Source: Verrucomicrobiota bacterium
GTDB taxonomy: Bacteria > Verrucomicrobiota > Verrucomicrobiia > Opitutales > Opitutaceae
Direction of reading: 5' to 3'
Assembly (NCBI GenBank): GCA_023386835.1
Contig: JAEWIY010000129.1
Coordinates: forward strand, 1 to 41,519
DNA: 41,519 nucleotides
Shown here: positions 25,365 through 34,294 of the stretch, piece by piece
Layout: every line of letters starts with the position of its first letter
Numbering within the stretch: the stretch's first letter is position 1
The notes under the pieces: generated by a model
Databases searched by the model: none
Seen by the model: only the letters and a program-made list of their open reading frames with translations
What the model was told of the DNA's origin: nothing
Translations under genes and position numbers: made by a program

Positions 25365-26018
25365 CTACTGCTTCAGTGCGGCTGCGACCAGCGGCGTCCA
25401 GAGTTCGTAACCCGCGCGGTTCATGTGCAGCTTGTCGCCGACGAACAGGTCTTCGCGCGGTTCGCCGTTGGCACCGAGCATGGGAGTCCAGATATCAACG
25501 TAGCGGAGTCGCTTCGGATCTTTCGCGCACAACGCCGCGATCTGCTCGTTGGCCTGCTGCGCCGGTTCGCGCAGGTGCCAGCGGGACGGGCTTGGCTTGA
25601 TCGCGATGTAAATGATGCGCGCCTGCGGGAGGGCCGAGTGGACCTTCGCCACAAACGCCTGGAAGTCCTTGGTGACCTGCTCCGGGGTCTTGCGATTGGC
25701 GATGTCGTTGTCGCCTGCATACAGCACCACCGCCTTCGGCTGGTACGGGATGACCACGCGGTCGGCGTAGTACACGCTGTCGGCCAGTTCCGAGCCGCCG
25801 AAACCGCGGGCGATCACCTTTTCGCCGGGGAAGTCCTCTTTCAGCGTCTTCCATCCGACGATCGATGAACTGCCCACAAAGACGACGCCGCCCTTCGGTG
25901 GAGGTTGGCTGGCATCGTTGGCCGTGAGCCGGTCGATGGTTTCCGCCCAACGCTCAGGCGCGGCAGACAGCAGTGAAGTGAAAAGCAGGGCAACCAGGGT
26001 CAGCAGGGGGAGTCGCAT
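25365..26018 (-). CDS. Secreted SGNH/GDSL-type esterase
   Basis: This 217-residue protein has a Sec signal (MRLPLLTLVALLFTSLLSAA) and an SGNH hydrolase fold. Block I is VVFVGSSSIVGW with the nucleophile Ser near residue 51. Block II/III are FGGSELAD and LYAGDNDIA with the oxyanion Gly and Asn. Block V is DKLHMN with Asp195 and His198. The GSSS variant of GDS is common in this group, which includes carbohydrate esterases of rhamnogalacturonan- and acetylxylan-type as well as lysophospholipases. It lies downstream of the sulfatase gene (106 bp). Removal of acyl groups from a glycan is a reasonable guess from context but not proven. Confidence 0.87.
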   Translation of the reverse strand: MRLPLLTLVALLFTSLLSAAPERWAETIDRLTANDASQPPPKGGVVFVGSSSIVGWKTLKEDFPGEKVIARGFGGSELADSVYYADRVVIPYQPKAVVLYAGDNDIANRKTPEQVTKDFQAFVAKVHSALPQARIIYIAIKPSPSRWHLREPAQQANEQIAALCAKDPKRLRYVDIWTPMLGANGEPREDLFVGDKLHMNRAGYELWTPLVAAALKQ

Positions 26019-26124
26019 CGCGGAAAGTGAAAACGAGAAATCCAGATGAGGGCAAATGCGCTTTGTGGCTCGAACCGCGAGGGACCAAGGATCTCGTCAG
26101 CGAGCGGAGCGGAAAACGATTAAG

Positions 26125-27714
26125 TCACGGAGCGGGCGTGTCGCCGGATGAGCGCACCGATTTGAATGGTACGCTGAACTCCACCTCGTCGGCGTCCATG
26201 ATCAGCGGCTCCGGGAAATCTGCCGCCCCTTCGCCGCCGCGTTCGCGCAGGCGTTGGTTGCTCAGTCCGCCGCTGGGTGCATTCAGCGGAATGGCCATGC
26301 CGCCCAGCTCGTCCATCAAGGCATAGAGTTGCCGCTCCATCCGCGCTCCGATGCCGGCGAACTGCGGATCGTACAGGAGGTTCTTCATCTCGTGAGGGTC
26401 TTCCTGCAGATCGTAGAGTTCGTCCACGTCCCAGACACCCTGATACGTGATGTATTTGTATCGATCGCCGCGCAGCGCGAACACGGTGGGCGAGTGCGGG
26501 AAGTTCTTTTCCCAGTAGTAAACGTAGAGGAAGTGATCCCGCCACGGAATGTCGCGCCCTTGGACGAGCGGGAGGAAGCTCTGGCCGTCGAAATGGCTCG
26601 GCGGACGCAGGCCCATTGCTTCCATGAGTGTCGGAGCGATGTCGATGTTGGCGACTACCGGCTCGATGACGGTTCCGCCCGGAAACAAGGAGGGGCAGCG
26701 GAGCAGCAGGGGCACACGAATCGACGTCTCGTAGGCGACACGTTTGTCGATCAGGCCGTGCTCGCCGAACATAAAGCCGTTGTCACCCATGTAGACGATC
26801 AACGTGTCGTCCAGGACGCCCATCTGCTCGAGTTGTGCGACGATCCTGCCGACGCCGTCATCCACGGCGCGCAGCGTTTCAGCGTAGGCGCGATAATACG
26901 CCTCAATATCGAGGCCGCTATGGTACGGGAAATCCACGCCGTGCCAGCTGTTGCGCTGATCGCGCACCCAGCGCGGTTTGAGCCGGTTGAGTTCAGGCGC
27001 AAGGTGCTCGGTCGGCGGGCGCTCCCACGTGCGCTCCTGCAGCGTACCCTTGTGCCGATCGGCCGGGATGAACTCGGCGTGCACGGCCTTGTGCGACAGA
27101 TACAGAAAGAAAGGCTGATCTTTCCCGCGCTGTTGCTCGAGCCACTCAAGGGCGTAGCCGGTCAACTCGTCCGTGATGTATCCACGTTGTGGAATCCGCT
27201 GGCCGTTGACGTTGAGCGTGTAGTCCGCCGAGGGCGACCAGTAGTGTCCCTGGCCGCGGAAGCTGATCCAGTGATCGAAACCCGGTTGGGAATCGTCGGA
27301 CTCTCCGCCCATGTGCCACTTGCCGATGAACGCGGTCGAATAACCGGCGGCTTGCAGGTACTGCGGGAAGAAGAGCGTGCCCGGGGGGATCGGACGGTTG
27401 TTGTCCACCACCCGATGCCGGAAGGAATACAACCCGGTGAGGATGGACGCCCGGCTGGGCGAGCAGAGCGCCGTTGTCACCACCGCGTTGCGAACGTACG
27501 CGCCTTCTCGGGCCAAGGCATCGAGGTGCGGAGTGACAGCGAGCGGATGCCCGAGAAAACCGAGCGCATCATAACGATGGTCGTCCGCCAGAATGAACAC
27601 GACGTTGCGCGGCCGGGCGCCGGGCAGGCGCTCGGGCACGGCTTCCGAGGGAACGGGATGAACAGCCGCCAACAGCGGCAGCGCGAAGAGCAGACCGGAC
27701 AGGAGGAGGCGCAT
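26125..27714 (-). CDS. Secreted family S1 sulfatase
   Basis: This 529-residue protein has a signal peptide (MRLLLSGLLFALPLLAAVHP) and the alkaline-phosphatase-like sulfatase fold. The Cys-type activation motif CSPSRASILTG is at residues 84-94. Cys84 should be turned into formylglycine by a sulfatase-modifying enzyme encoded elsewhere. Metal ligands include Asp44-Asp45 (ILADDHRYD) and the DNGFMFGEHG segment. GKWHMGG matches the second sulfatase signature. The active site would cleave a sulfate ester from a periplasmic or extracellular substrate. The protein resembles the carbohydrate-sulfatase subgroup with YELYDLQEDPHEMKNL-like ends. It sits just downstream of a GH42-like gene and upstream of an SGNH esterase. 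Confidence 0.93.
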   Translation of the reverse strand: MRLLLSGLLFALPLLAAVHPVPSEAVPERLPGARPRNVVFILADDHRYDALGFLGHPLAVTPHLDALAREGAYVRNAVVTTALCSPSRASILTGLYSFRHRVVDNNRPIPPGTLFFPQYLQAAGYSTAFIGKWHMGGESDDSQPGFDHWISFRGQGHYWSPSADYTLNVNGQRIPQRGYITDELTGYALEWLEQQRGKDQPFFLYLSHKAVHAEFIPADRHKGTLQERTWERPPTEHLAPELNRLKPRWVRDQRNSWHGVDFPYHSGLDIEAYYRAYAETLRAVDDGVGRIVAQLEQMGVLDDTLIVYMGDNGFMFGEHGLIDKRVAYETSIRVPLLLRCPSLFPGGTVIEPVVANIDIAPTLMEAMGLRPPSHFDGQSFLPLVQGRDIPWRDHFLYVYYWEKNFPHSPTVFALRGDRYKYITYQGVWDVDELYDLQEDPHEMKNLLYDPQFAGIGARMERQLYALMDELGGMAIPLNAPSGGLSNQRLRERGGEGAADFPEPLIMDADEVEFSVPFKSVRSSGDTPAP

Positions 27715-27816
27715 GACGGGGTGGGGTCACGGCGCGACCGCCGCCGCGCCTCCGTCAAACAACGGTGGAATGTCGAAGGTGCAAGTGGTCGGCGCAGCCT
27801 CGCGCCACCCCGTCGC

Positions 27817-30033
27817 TCAACAGGAGGTGGCCGGCTCGGGCAACGGCCCCAGGAGGAGTTCGCCTGTCGCGACCTCCCACACCCAGGTGCTGCAGGGCGG
27901 CAGAGTCGTGCGAATCTCCGGTGCGCCGGGCGGGCGGAGGATGCGTTCACCCCCATCGCGCGTGTGCACGACCAGCAGACCGTCACCGAGAAACGTGGTG
28001 TCGTCACCCTCGTTCACGACCTGGCAACCGGCGCGCCCGCCGAGTGCACGCCAGAGGATCGGCGACGTCGGCGGGAGCGCCAGCGCCCACCACGTGGCCT
28101 CGCCGCGGACACGATAAACCGCGGACGGCGTGCCATCGGCCCAGCGTCCGATCACGGTGTCGTTCTCCGTTGAATACGCCGGCACCTGCCATCCACCATC
28201 AACTCCATTTTCGTCGGTCAATCCGTCGAGTTGGAGCTGCTGCCGCGGGGCGTTTTGCGGCACGGCGTGGGTGCCCAAGCCGCTCCACGCTCCGGCCCGG
28301 GCGGGATCGAGCGTCACGCCGTCGCTCCAGCCGCTGTAGGCCAGCAGGACGAGATGTCGGCCGCTGTGGGCCACCCGTTGCGTGATCATCTCGCGCTGCT
28401 CCGCCGTCAGGACCGGAGTCGTGTCAAAGATCACCAGGCGGTACGGCTGGAGGTCCAACGTGGGCAGTTCGCTCAGCAGGGCCTCTTCATGAATCAGGCC
28501 CGAGCGGTGCAGCGCCTCCGCCAAGGGATCTAGCAGCTTGAGCGTGATCGGGTCGCCCGCGTCCGGCAGCTGCCCGCCAAACTCCTTCTGCGGCGGGATG
28601 CGTTTGCTCAACGTGTGGGCGAAGCTCCACGGATCATGGATCACGAGCACATCGGCCGGGCGCGTATAAGGCCGGTCGAGACGCGCCTTCACGAGATCGT
28701 GGATGGCGCGGATATCGCGCAGCAGGTCGGGATCATCCCACCAGCCCCAGTTGCCCGCGTCACCGAACGAGGGCGTGCAGGCCGTCGGCCCAAAATCAAA
28801 CCACCACTGGCCGCCACCGCGCGTGACCGGCTGCAGGACGTTGCGGCGGTGCACGGCGATGTCCTGTTCGAGCGTGCTGGTGAACGTGCGATCCCACGGG
28901 CATCCACCGTGCCGGGTGGGCTGATCCATCTCGTCGAGCCAGAGTTTGCCGGCCCGGCGGACCGGGTCCATCAACCCGCGGGCGTGGCCGGTGCCACCCA
29001 CACCGCGCACCGAGGCCAAGTAACTCTGAGGCGAACAGAGGCAATCGAGCTCGGGCGAGTTCAGCGCGCGTTCCCACGACAAGTGCCCACCGGCGGCGCC
29101 GCGCCCGAAGACACCGTAGAAGTAACCGAAGAAGGCCGCCGTGACGAGGGGCCGCGGCCAGTGGCGTTTGGCCACCGCGGCGAGGGTGAGAACCGACTCA
29201 GCGAGTTCGTGGTGGAGCGCGCCGTAGTAGTCGATGACCGGCTGCCGAAGTTTTGGGTCGCGAAGGATGCCCAGGTCGGCCACTTCGCGCTCCGGGGTGC
29301 CCGGCGGCAGGACTTCGTCCAAGCGCGCGTCCGGCTGGTTCCAGGCCCGGGCGAGGCCGGCATCGTCCTTGTAGCGCTCCCGGAGATACGCGCGGTAGGC
29401 GTCGGTCATCGCGCCGCCCACGTCAGGATCGTGTTCGAGGAAACCGAATTGATGCCATTCGCCATAAAGACCGTTGGCGATCTGGATACTGAAGACGGCC
29501 GCGCCTTCCGGAGTGTGGCCCAGCTCACGACAAAAGGTGGCGAGGTGCTCGGACGCCCAATCGCGCCAAACCTTGGACGCGAAGCTCGCGCGCAGGGGGG
29601 TGCCGGCGTCGCCGACCAGCGGCCGACGAAGGCCCCAGGGCACGGCGTCGTTCACGGGCGCGTCGGCGTAGCCGACACATTCGTGCGGGTGCTGGTGGCA
29701 CCACCATCGGGGCGCAATGACGTGCAGGCGGATCATCACCGCCGCGTCGGGGCAGACGTCGAGCACCCCGGCCACCTGGCGACGGGCCAGGGTCAGATCG
29801 AGGCGGTTTGTCTCCGGGTCAACGATCTGCTCGTACCAGAGGTTGACCTGAAAGAGGCGGATGCCGTGCTCCGCAAAAATCTTCAGGTTGCGGGCCGGCA
29901 CCTCCTCCCACGTCCAGCGCGCGCCGGGGCAATCGGTCAGCGCGTAGATGAGGGGTGGATACGCGACATCGTTGATGATCAGGGTGGGGCGCTGCGCCCG
30001 GTAATCGACACGGGCGGAGAGGGGTTGAGGCAT
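27817..30033 (-). CDS. GH42-like glycoside hydrolase superfamily protein
   Basis: This 738-residue protein looks like a GH-A clan TIM barrel (about 1-420) with a Rossmann-like, glutamine-amidotransferase-fold domain (about 450-590) as in GH42 beta-galactosidases, and a small beta domain at the end. Barrel features include the strand-4 region FSIQIANGLYGEW, which lacks the usual NE pair but keeps a Glu, and KLWLDEMDQPT, which could hold the nucleophile. PVLTAEQREMI and LLAYSGW lie in the middle domain. No signal peptide is visible, suggesting cytoplasmic action on imported sugar. It precedes the sulfatase gene. The named family is uncertain because the catalytic pattern departs from GH42. Confidence 0.62.
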   Translation of the reverse strand: MPQPLSARVDYRAQRPTLIINDVAYPPLIYALTDCPGARWTWEEVPARNLKIFAEHGIRLFQVNLWYEQIVDPETNRLDLTLARRQVAGVLDVCPDAAVMIRLHVIAPRWWCHQHPHECVGYADAPVNDAVPWGLRRPLVGDAGTPLRASFASKVWRDWASEHLATFCRELGHTPEGAAVFSIQIANGLYGEWHQFGFLEHDPDVGGAMTDAYRAYLRERYKDDAGLARAWNQPDARLDEVLPPGTPEREVADLGILRDPKLRQPVIDYYGALHHELAESVLTLAAVAKRHWPRPLVTAAFFGYFYGVFGRGAAGGHLSWERALNSPELDCLCSPQSYLASVRGVGGTGHARGLMDPVRRAGKLWLDEMDQPTRHGGCPWDRTFTSTLEQDIAVHRRNVLQPVTRGGGQWWFDFGPTACTPSFGDAGNWGWWDDPDLLRDIRAIHDLVKARLDRPYTRPADVLVIHDPWSFAHTLSKRIPPQKEFGGQLPDAGDPITLKLLDPLAEALHRSGLIHEEALLSELPTLDLQPYRLVIFDTTPVLTAEQREMITQRVAHSGRHLVLLAYSGWSDGVTLDPARAGAWSGLGTHAVPQNAPRQQLQLDGLTDENGVDGGWQVPAYSTENDTVIGRWADGTPSAVYRVRGEATWWALALPPTSPILWRALGGRAGCQVVNEGDDTTFLGDGLLVVHTRDGGERILRPPGAPEIRTTLPPCSTWVWEVATGELLLGPLPEPATSC

Positions 30034-30055
30034 CGCCGTACGGATTGAGCGAGTT

Positions 30056-30073
30056 CGCTTGCGGGCGCAAGCG
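30056..30073 (-). promoter_or_regulatory. Stem-loop in the leader of the GH42-like gene
   Basis: CGCTTGC (30056-30062) and GCAAGCG (30067-30073) form a perfect 7-bp stem with a GGGC-type tetraloop, 23 bp upstream of the start codon. It could be an operator or an RNA hairpin near the ribosome-binding region. Confidence 0.4.
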
Positions 30074-30161
30074 ATGACCGCACGCAGCCGCGGCCTCGTG
30101 CGGGTCTGGCGGCTTCAGCGTCCGTTCTTCTGGCCGCGCCGGCCGCGGCGGGACGAGAGGA

Positions 30162-30174
30162 TCTGGTCACCAGA
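30162..30174. promoter_or_regulatory. Palindrome TCTGGT-C-ACCAGA
   Basis: A perfect 6-bp dyad about a single base lies 129 bp upstream of the GH42-like gene. It is a plausible LacI/GntR-type operator half-site pair, though no second copy was seen in the window. Confidence 0.35.
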
Positions 30175-30195
30175 CCGGGGACGCGTCGGCGGGTG

Positions 30196-30220
30196 AGGCG
30201 GGCTCACATCGGGCCCGCCT
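30196..30220 (-). terminator. Stem-loop after the lipoprotein oxidoreductase gene
   Basis: AGGCGGGC (30196-30203) pairs with GCCCGCCT (30213-30220) across 9 bases, 52 bp past the stop of the minus-strand oxidoreductase gene. No U-tract follows, so Rho-independent termination is only possible. Confidence 0.45.
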
Positions 30221-30271
30221 TCGATCTTGCGAATCCTGGCGCGCGTGGCGCCGCTTCCGGGCGAGGCGACC

Positions 30272-31654
30272 CTAGACGGCGTAGGCGGAGCGCATGCGGC
30301 GGTTCAGCAACGCTTCCGCCTTCCGGTCACCGCCGACGATCGTTTCGGTGGCCGGGTTCCAGTCGATCGAGGAACGTCCGGTGCGGATCGCGATGTTGGC
30401 GAGGTGCGCGACGCTAATCGAACGATGGCCCACCTCGATCGGGGTGATCGGCTCGGGCCCGCCGTAAATCGCATCGACAAAGTTACCCTCGTGCCGGCGG
30501 CTCTGATACAGGCGGATCTCGCCGTCCTGGATGCGCTGGCGGCGCAGGTCGTCCGGTGTCGTCTCCAGTCTGTTGCGATCAACAAACAGGGTCCGGCCGT
30601 CCTCACCCTCGAACAGGATGCCGTTCTTGTGTTTGTTCGAGACATTCACTCGCACGCCATTGGCGTAGATCACATCAAAATCATAGTCGGTGACCGTGTT
30701 GTAGACGGCGTTGTCCGGCGGCAGGGTGGCATCACGGATCTCGACCCGGACCGGGCCGCTGCCGTCCATGTCGAGCGCCCACTGCACGATGTCGAGGTGG
30801 TGCGCGCCCCAGTCCGTGATCATGCCGCCCGAGAACGCGAAGTTGTGGCGCCAGTTCAGCTGGAACAAAGCCGGGATGTACGGCCGTTGCGGCGCCGGCC
30901 CAAGCCACAGGTCATAGTTGACGCCCTCGGGCACCTTCTCGGGCGAGCGGCGATCTCCCAGCTTCGACCAGTTGGTGTGGCCGCCGGGGAGGCCGACCTT
31001 GATGCCGCTGAGTTTGCCAAGGCGCCCGTTGCGGACGAACTCACACGCGGTGCGGAAGTAGATGTTGCTGCGTTGCTGGCTGCCGGTTTGCCAGACAATG
31101 CCGTGCTTGCGGACGGCGTCGCGCATGCGCTGGCCTTCACCGATCGTCAGCGAAAGCGGCTTCTGGCCGTAGACGTGCAGACCCCGACGGGCGGCCAGCA
31201 CGGCGACCGCGCAGTGCCAGTGGTCGGGCGTGTTGATGACGACTGCGTCCAGGTCCTCGCGGTCAAACATGTCGCGAAAATCTTCATACACCCGGCAGCC
31301 GTGGTACTCGCCCTTGGCCTGTTCGGTGTAGTGGGCATCCACCACGCGCTGTCCAACCAGACGTCCGCCCTGGCGCTCGCCGCTGTAGCCGTAATTGGGC
31401 AGTTCGGTCACCGGATCGGCCACCGCCACAATCTGCAGGCGCGGATCCGCGAGAAAATTACCGACTGTGTCCTGTGCAATCGTGCCGAAGCCGATCAGGC
31501 CGACGGCAATGCGATCATTTGGCCCCGGACGAGCCGGAGTGCGGGTGCGCGACCGCGCCGGCGACGCACACGACGTCAGGCTGGGCAGGGCAGCCGCGGC
31601 GGCCAGCACAGCGGAGGATTTCAGGAAGTCACGACGATCAAACACGCGTTTCAT
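30272..31654 (-). CDS. Tat lipoprotein of the Gfo/Idh/MocA oxidoreductase family
   Basis: This 460-residue protein has both a twin-Arg motif (DRRDFLKSS, residues 6-14) and a lipobox (LTSC with Cys29), so it should be folded in the cytoplasm, exported by Tat and lipid-anchored. The Rossmann motif VGLIGFGTIAQDTVGNF is followed by INTPDHWHCAVAVLAARRG and VYGQKPLSLTIGEG with the family's catalytic-region Lys. GGMITDWGAHHLDIVQWAL is a hallmark of the exported subgroup. The substrate is probably a sugar or cyclitol. It diverges from an orphan histidine kinase, with a 16-bp dyad between, and lies upstream of the GH42-like gene. Confidence 0.9.
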   Translation of the reverse strand: MKRVFDRRDFLKSSAVLAAAAALPSLTSCASPARSRTRTPARPGPNDRIAVGLIGFGTIAQDTVGNFLADPRLQIVAVADPVTELPNYGYSGERQGGRLVGQRVVDAHYTEQAKGEYHGCRVYEDFRDMFDREDLDAVVINTPDHWHCAVAVLAARRGLHVYGQKPLSLTIGEGQRMRDAVRKHGIVWQTGSQQRSNIYFRTACEFVRNGRLGKLSGIKVGLPGGHTNWSKLGDRRSPEKVPEGVNYDLWLGPAPQRPYIPALFQLNWRHNFAFSGGMITDWGAHHLDIVQWALDMDGSGPVRVEIRDATLPPDNAVYNTVTDYDFDVIYANGVRVNVSNKHKNGILFEGEDGRTLFVDRNRLETTPDDLRRQRIQDGEIRLYQSRRHEGNFVDAIYGGPEPITPIEVGHRSISVAHLANIAIRTGRSSIDWNPATETIVGGDRKAEALLNRRMRSAYAV

Positions 31655-31745
31655 GTGGGGGCGGAAGAAAGAGTAAGGCTCATGGAGCGCGAAACGGGCG
31701 GATGGGCCAAGCCTGTTTCTCGAACCGAATACCCTGGTTACCGAA

Positions 31746-31761
31746 GTGATCTTGAGATCAC
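31746..31761. promoter_or_regulatory. Operator candidate GTGATCT-TG-AGATCAC
   Basis: A perfect 7-bp dyad with a 2-base spacer lies in the 237-bp divergent region between the Tat lipoprotein oxidoreductase and the GAF kinase genes. It is 92 bp from the former start and 131 bp from the latter. The symmetry and position favour binding by a dimeric regulator. Confidence 0.5.
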
Positions 31762-31822
31762 CGATTTACTGGAGCCGCATTGGCGCGTCTGATGGCGCCT
31801 GACGCGGCCTCGCGGGATGAAT

Positions 31823-31835
31823 GGGGTCTGTCCCC
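31823..31835. repeat. REP-like hairpin GGGG-TCTGT-CCCC
   Basis: A short GGGG/CCCC stem around TCTGT, flanked by GATGCGTCAC, resembles the cores of dispersed REP-type elements seen in many bacteria. Only one copy is in the window, so it cannot be confirmed as a repeat. Confidence 0.25.
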
Positions 31836-31891
31836 GATGCGTCACTTTTCGGTGGCGGCAGGCATCGATCCTGACAAAACCGGGGCCAGTC

Positions 31892-33160
31892 ATGACCCCA
31901 GACTTACGTGTCGAACTGCACGCGGCGGAGATGTTGATCGCCACCATCCAGGAGCTTTCGCTTGCGCGCGACCTTAACCGGATCATGACGATTGTCCGCC
32001 GGGCCGCACGCCGGCTGACGGGTGCAGACGGCGCCACGTTCGTGCTGAAGGACGGCACGTATTGTTATTACGCGGAGGAAGACGCGATCTCGCCGCTCTG
32101 GAAGGGTCACCGGTTTCCGATGGATCGGTGTATCAGCGGTTGGGTGATGATGAACCGGCAGTCGGTGGTGATTCCCGATATCTATCAGGATGCGCGCATC
32201 CCAATCGAAGCGTACCGGCCCACTTTCGTGAAGAGTCTTGCGATGGTGCCGATTCGGCCGGAAGCGCCGCTGGCGGCCATCGGCAACTACTGGGCGACGC
32301 CGCATCAAACGACGGAGCGCGAACTCGAGCTGCTCCAGGCGCTGGCCAACAGCACCAGCGTGGCGATCAAGAACGTTGAGATCATGTCCGGGCTCGAGCG
32401 CCGCGTACAGGCCCGCACACTTGAGCTTGCCGCCGCCAATCGGGAGCTGTCCGAGAAGAATCGGGAACTCGAGGCGTTCGCCTACAGCGCGTCGCACGAC
32501 CTGCGGGCGCCGTTGCGCGCGATCAAGGGCTTCGCCGACCTGCTGGCGCAGGATCCCGGCAACCAGCTGACGTCCCAAACGCGTGGATACCTGGAACGGA
32601 TCGAAAGCGCCTCCACGCGGATGGGCACCTTGATCGAGGACCTGTTGGCGCTCGCCCGAATCTCCACGGCTTGCGTGCGCAAAACGAAACTCGACCTGGC
32701 TCCGATGGTTCGCGAGATCATGGTCAGCCTCGCCTCCGAGGAGCCTGGCCGAAAAGTGGACCTGAAGCTGCCGACGGAGCTTCCGGCTTACGGTGATGCG
32801 AACCTGCTGCGCATCGTGCTCGAGAACCTGTTGGGCAATGCGTGGAAGTTTACCGCGCGGACGGAGAACGCGGTGATCGAGCTTGGTTGGCACCAGGTCG
32901 AGGAACGGCGCGAATACCATGTTCGCGACAATGGCGCGGGCTTTTCGGCCGAGTACGCCGATCGATTGTTCACGCCTTTTCAGCGCTTACATCGTGAGGA
33001 CGAGTTCGCGGGCGTCGGCATCGGGCTCGCGACGGTCCGCCGCATCGTGATGAAGCACGGTGGTGAAGTCCGGGCCGCGGGCGAGGTGAACGCCGGGGCC
33101 ACCTTCACGTTTACGCTTCCGATCGAGGCAACGTCGGGCATCTCGTCGAGTTTGAACTGA
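31892..33160 (+). CDS. GAF-domain histidine kinase (orphan)
   Basis: This 422-residue cytosolic kinase has an N-terminal GAF domain (about 13-163; MDRCISGWVMMNRQSVVIPD is the typical ligand-pocket loop), a coiled-coil linker (about 168-195) and a phytochrome-type kinase core. The phospho-acceptor His is at 202 in SASHDLRAPLRAIKGF, the N box at Asn316 (ENLLGNAWKF), DNGAGF at 346-351, and GVGIGLATVRRIV near 374. I use the ATG at 31892; the extra 25 codons upstream have no domain match. No response regulator gene is adjacent, so the partner lies elsewhere. Divergence from the lipoprotein oxidoreductase gene may reflect shared control. Confidence 0.93.
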   Translation: MTPDLRVELHAAEMLIATIQELSLARDLNRIMTIVRRAARRLTGADGATFVLKDGTYCYYAEEDAISPLWKGHRFPMDRCISGWVMMNRQSVVIPDIYQDARIPIEAYRPTFVKSLAMVPIRPEAPLAAIGNYWATPHQTTERELELLQALANSTSVAIKNVEIMSGLERRVQARTLELAAANRELSEKNRELEAFAYSASHDLRAPLRAIKGFADLLAQDPGNQLTSQTRGYLERIESASTRMGTLIEDLLALARISTACVRKTKLDLAPMVREIMVSLASEEPGRKVDLKLPTELPAYGDANLLRIVLENLLGNAWKFTARTENAVIELGWHQVEERREYHVRDNGAGFSAEYADRLFTPFQRLHREDEFAGVGIGLATVRRIVMKHGGEVRAAGEVNAGATFTFTLPIEATSGISSSLN

Positions 33161-33262
33161 ACGTCGGTCGTTTGGCGCGCGGGCGGAGTCGATCCGCAAC
33201 CCACTGTGCCGCCGCTCCGCGATGGGTTGGTGGAGACCGGACCGGCCCGGCCAACGGTTCAC

Positions 33263-34294
33263 TTAGTCCTTCTCCGCAACGATGACGCTGCGCCCGACCG
33301 CGGTCGGGTGGTGGGCGAGCCAGTGGAAGCCGGCGTCGCGCAGGAAAGTCCGCATTTCGCCCAGCGAGTAACACTTGCCCTCGGTGATCTGCATCATGAA
33401 CGCGCTGAACTCCGCCACGTGCAGCGGCCCGGTCTTCTCCGCGTTGATGAAGGCCTGGTGGATCAGCAACCGTCCGCCCTCCGGAAGCGCGGCGGACGAG
33501 CGCCGCAGCAGTTCGGCCACCTTGGGTTCGTCCCAGTCGTGCAGCACGTTGGAAAGCAGGTGCACGTCGAAATCACGTGGCCACTCCTCGGAGAACATGT
33601 CACCGGTCACCACGGTGACCCGTTCAGCCGCGCCTCGTTGGCTGATCGCATCGAAGGCGATCCGGTCCACCGGCGGACGCTCGAAAACGGCGGCGCGCAA
33701 ATGCGCGTGTTGCGCGACCAGGGCACAGGCATAGATCCCGGAGCCGCCGGCAACGTCGAGAACGGCGCGATGTCCGGAGAGATCGACCTGTCGCGCCAAC
33801 GCCGGTCCGAGCAGCACGCCCCGACAATCCATCGAGGCGGTGAACGTGGACGCGAAGTCCGGACGCCCCATCGCCTGCTCCCATGCTTGGGCATCGACAT
33901 TGCCGAACCGGGCCGGACGTCCGGTGCGCAACACCTCCAACATGGCGAGCGTGGACGGACGGTCCTTCACCGAGGCGAAGTAGGGAGCCATGTTCCAGCG
34001 CGAGCTGCCGACGAGGTGCTCGCGACCACGTAGCGTCAGGAGGAATACGCCGCCGCTGCAGGTGGTGAGCCCGACGGCGTTGCAAAGGGTCATCAACACG
34101 TCGGCGGGACGCGGCTGCAGCTTAAACTGCGCACAGAGCGCGCCGAGCGTCGCCGGGTGGTCGGCCAGCCAGGTGAAGAGATCGAGATGGCAGATGGCGG
34201 CATTCAGCAGATCCATCGCAGCAATACCGTCGCGGTATCGGTAAAGCGGCAGCGGGTCGGTGACAGGGGAGTCGCGCAGATCGTCGAGAGTCAC
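33263..34294 (-). CDS. SAM-dependent O-methyltransferase (CrtF/hydroxyindole type)
   Basis: This 343-residue protein has an N-terminal winged-helix dimerisation region (about 20-95; LFTWLADHPATLGALCAQF) and a class I methyltransferase domain. Motif I is LDVAGGSGIY (179-188), followed by the acidic VFERPP turn, and LLSNVLHDWDE holds the catalytic His-Asp region of O-methyltransferases. Related enzymes methylate carotenoid or bacteriochlorophyll precursors, acetylserotonin and polyketides. The start codon is GTG at 34294 with no Shine-Dalgarno; an internal ATG about 26 codons in is an alternative. It stands alone between the kinase and the glycosidase-like gene with no biosynthetic cluster, so its substrate is unknown. 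Confidence 0.85.
   Translation of the reverse strand: MTLDDLRDSPVTDPLPLYRYRDGIAAMDLLNAAICHLDLFTWLADHPATLGALCAQFKLQPRPADVLMTLCNAVGLTTCSGGVFLLTLRGREHLVGSSRWNMAPYFASVKDRPSTLAMLEVLRTGRPARFGNVDAQAWEQAMGRPDFASTFTASMDCRGVLLGPALARQVDLSGHRAVLDVAGGSGIYACALVAQHAHLRAAVFERPPVDRIAFDAISQRGAAERVTVVTGDMFSEEWPRDFDVHLLSNVLHDWDEPKVAELLRRSSAALPEGGRLLIHQAFINAEKTGPLHVAEFSAFMMQITEGKCYSLGEMRTFLRDAGFHWLAHHPTAVGRSVIVAEKD

Noticed and set aside
26067..26076. A tRNA T-arm-like GGTTCGAGCC (minus strand) between the SGNH and sulfatase genes
   Set aside because: The flanking bases do not pair as a T-stem and no acceptor or anticodon arm lies upstream.
26254..28173. A 639-codon open frame antisense to the sulfatase gene
   Set aside because: The sulfatase on the minus strand has signature motifs; the antisense product is low-complexity with no domain.
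30227..31792. A 521-codon open frame antisense to the lipoprotein oxidoreductase
   Set aside because: Shadow of a well-supported Gfo/Idh gene with signal peptide and Rossmann motif.
33197..33229. Inverted repeat CAACCCA/TGGGTTG between the convergent kinase and methyltransferase genes as a terminator
   Set aside because: The 19-base loop is long and no T-run follows on either strand.
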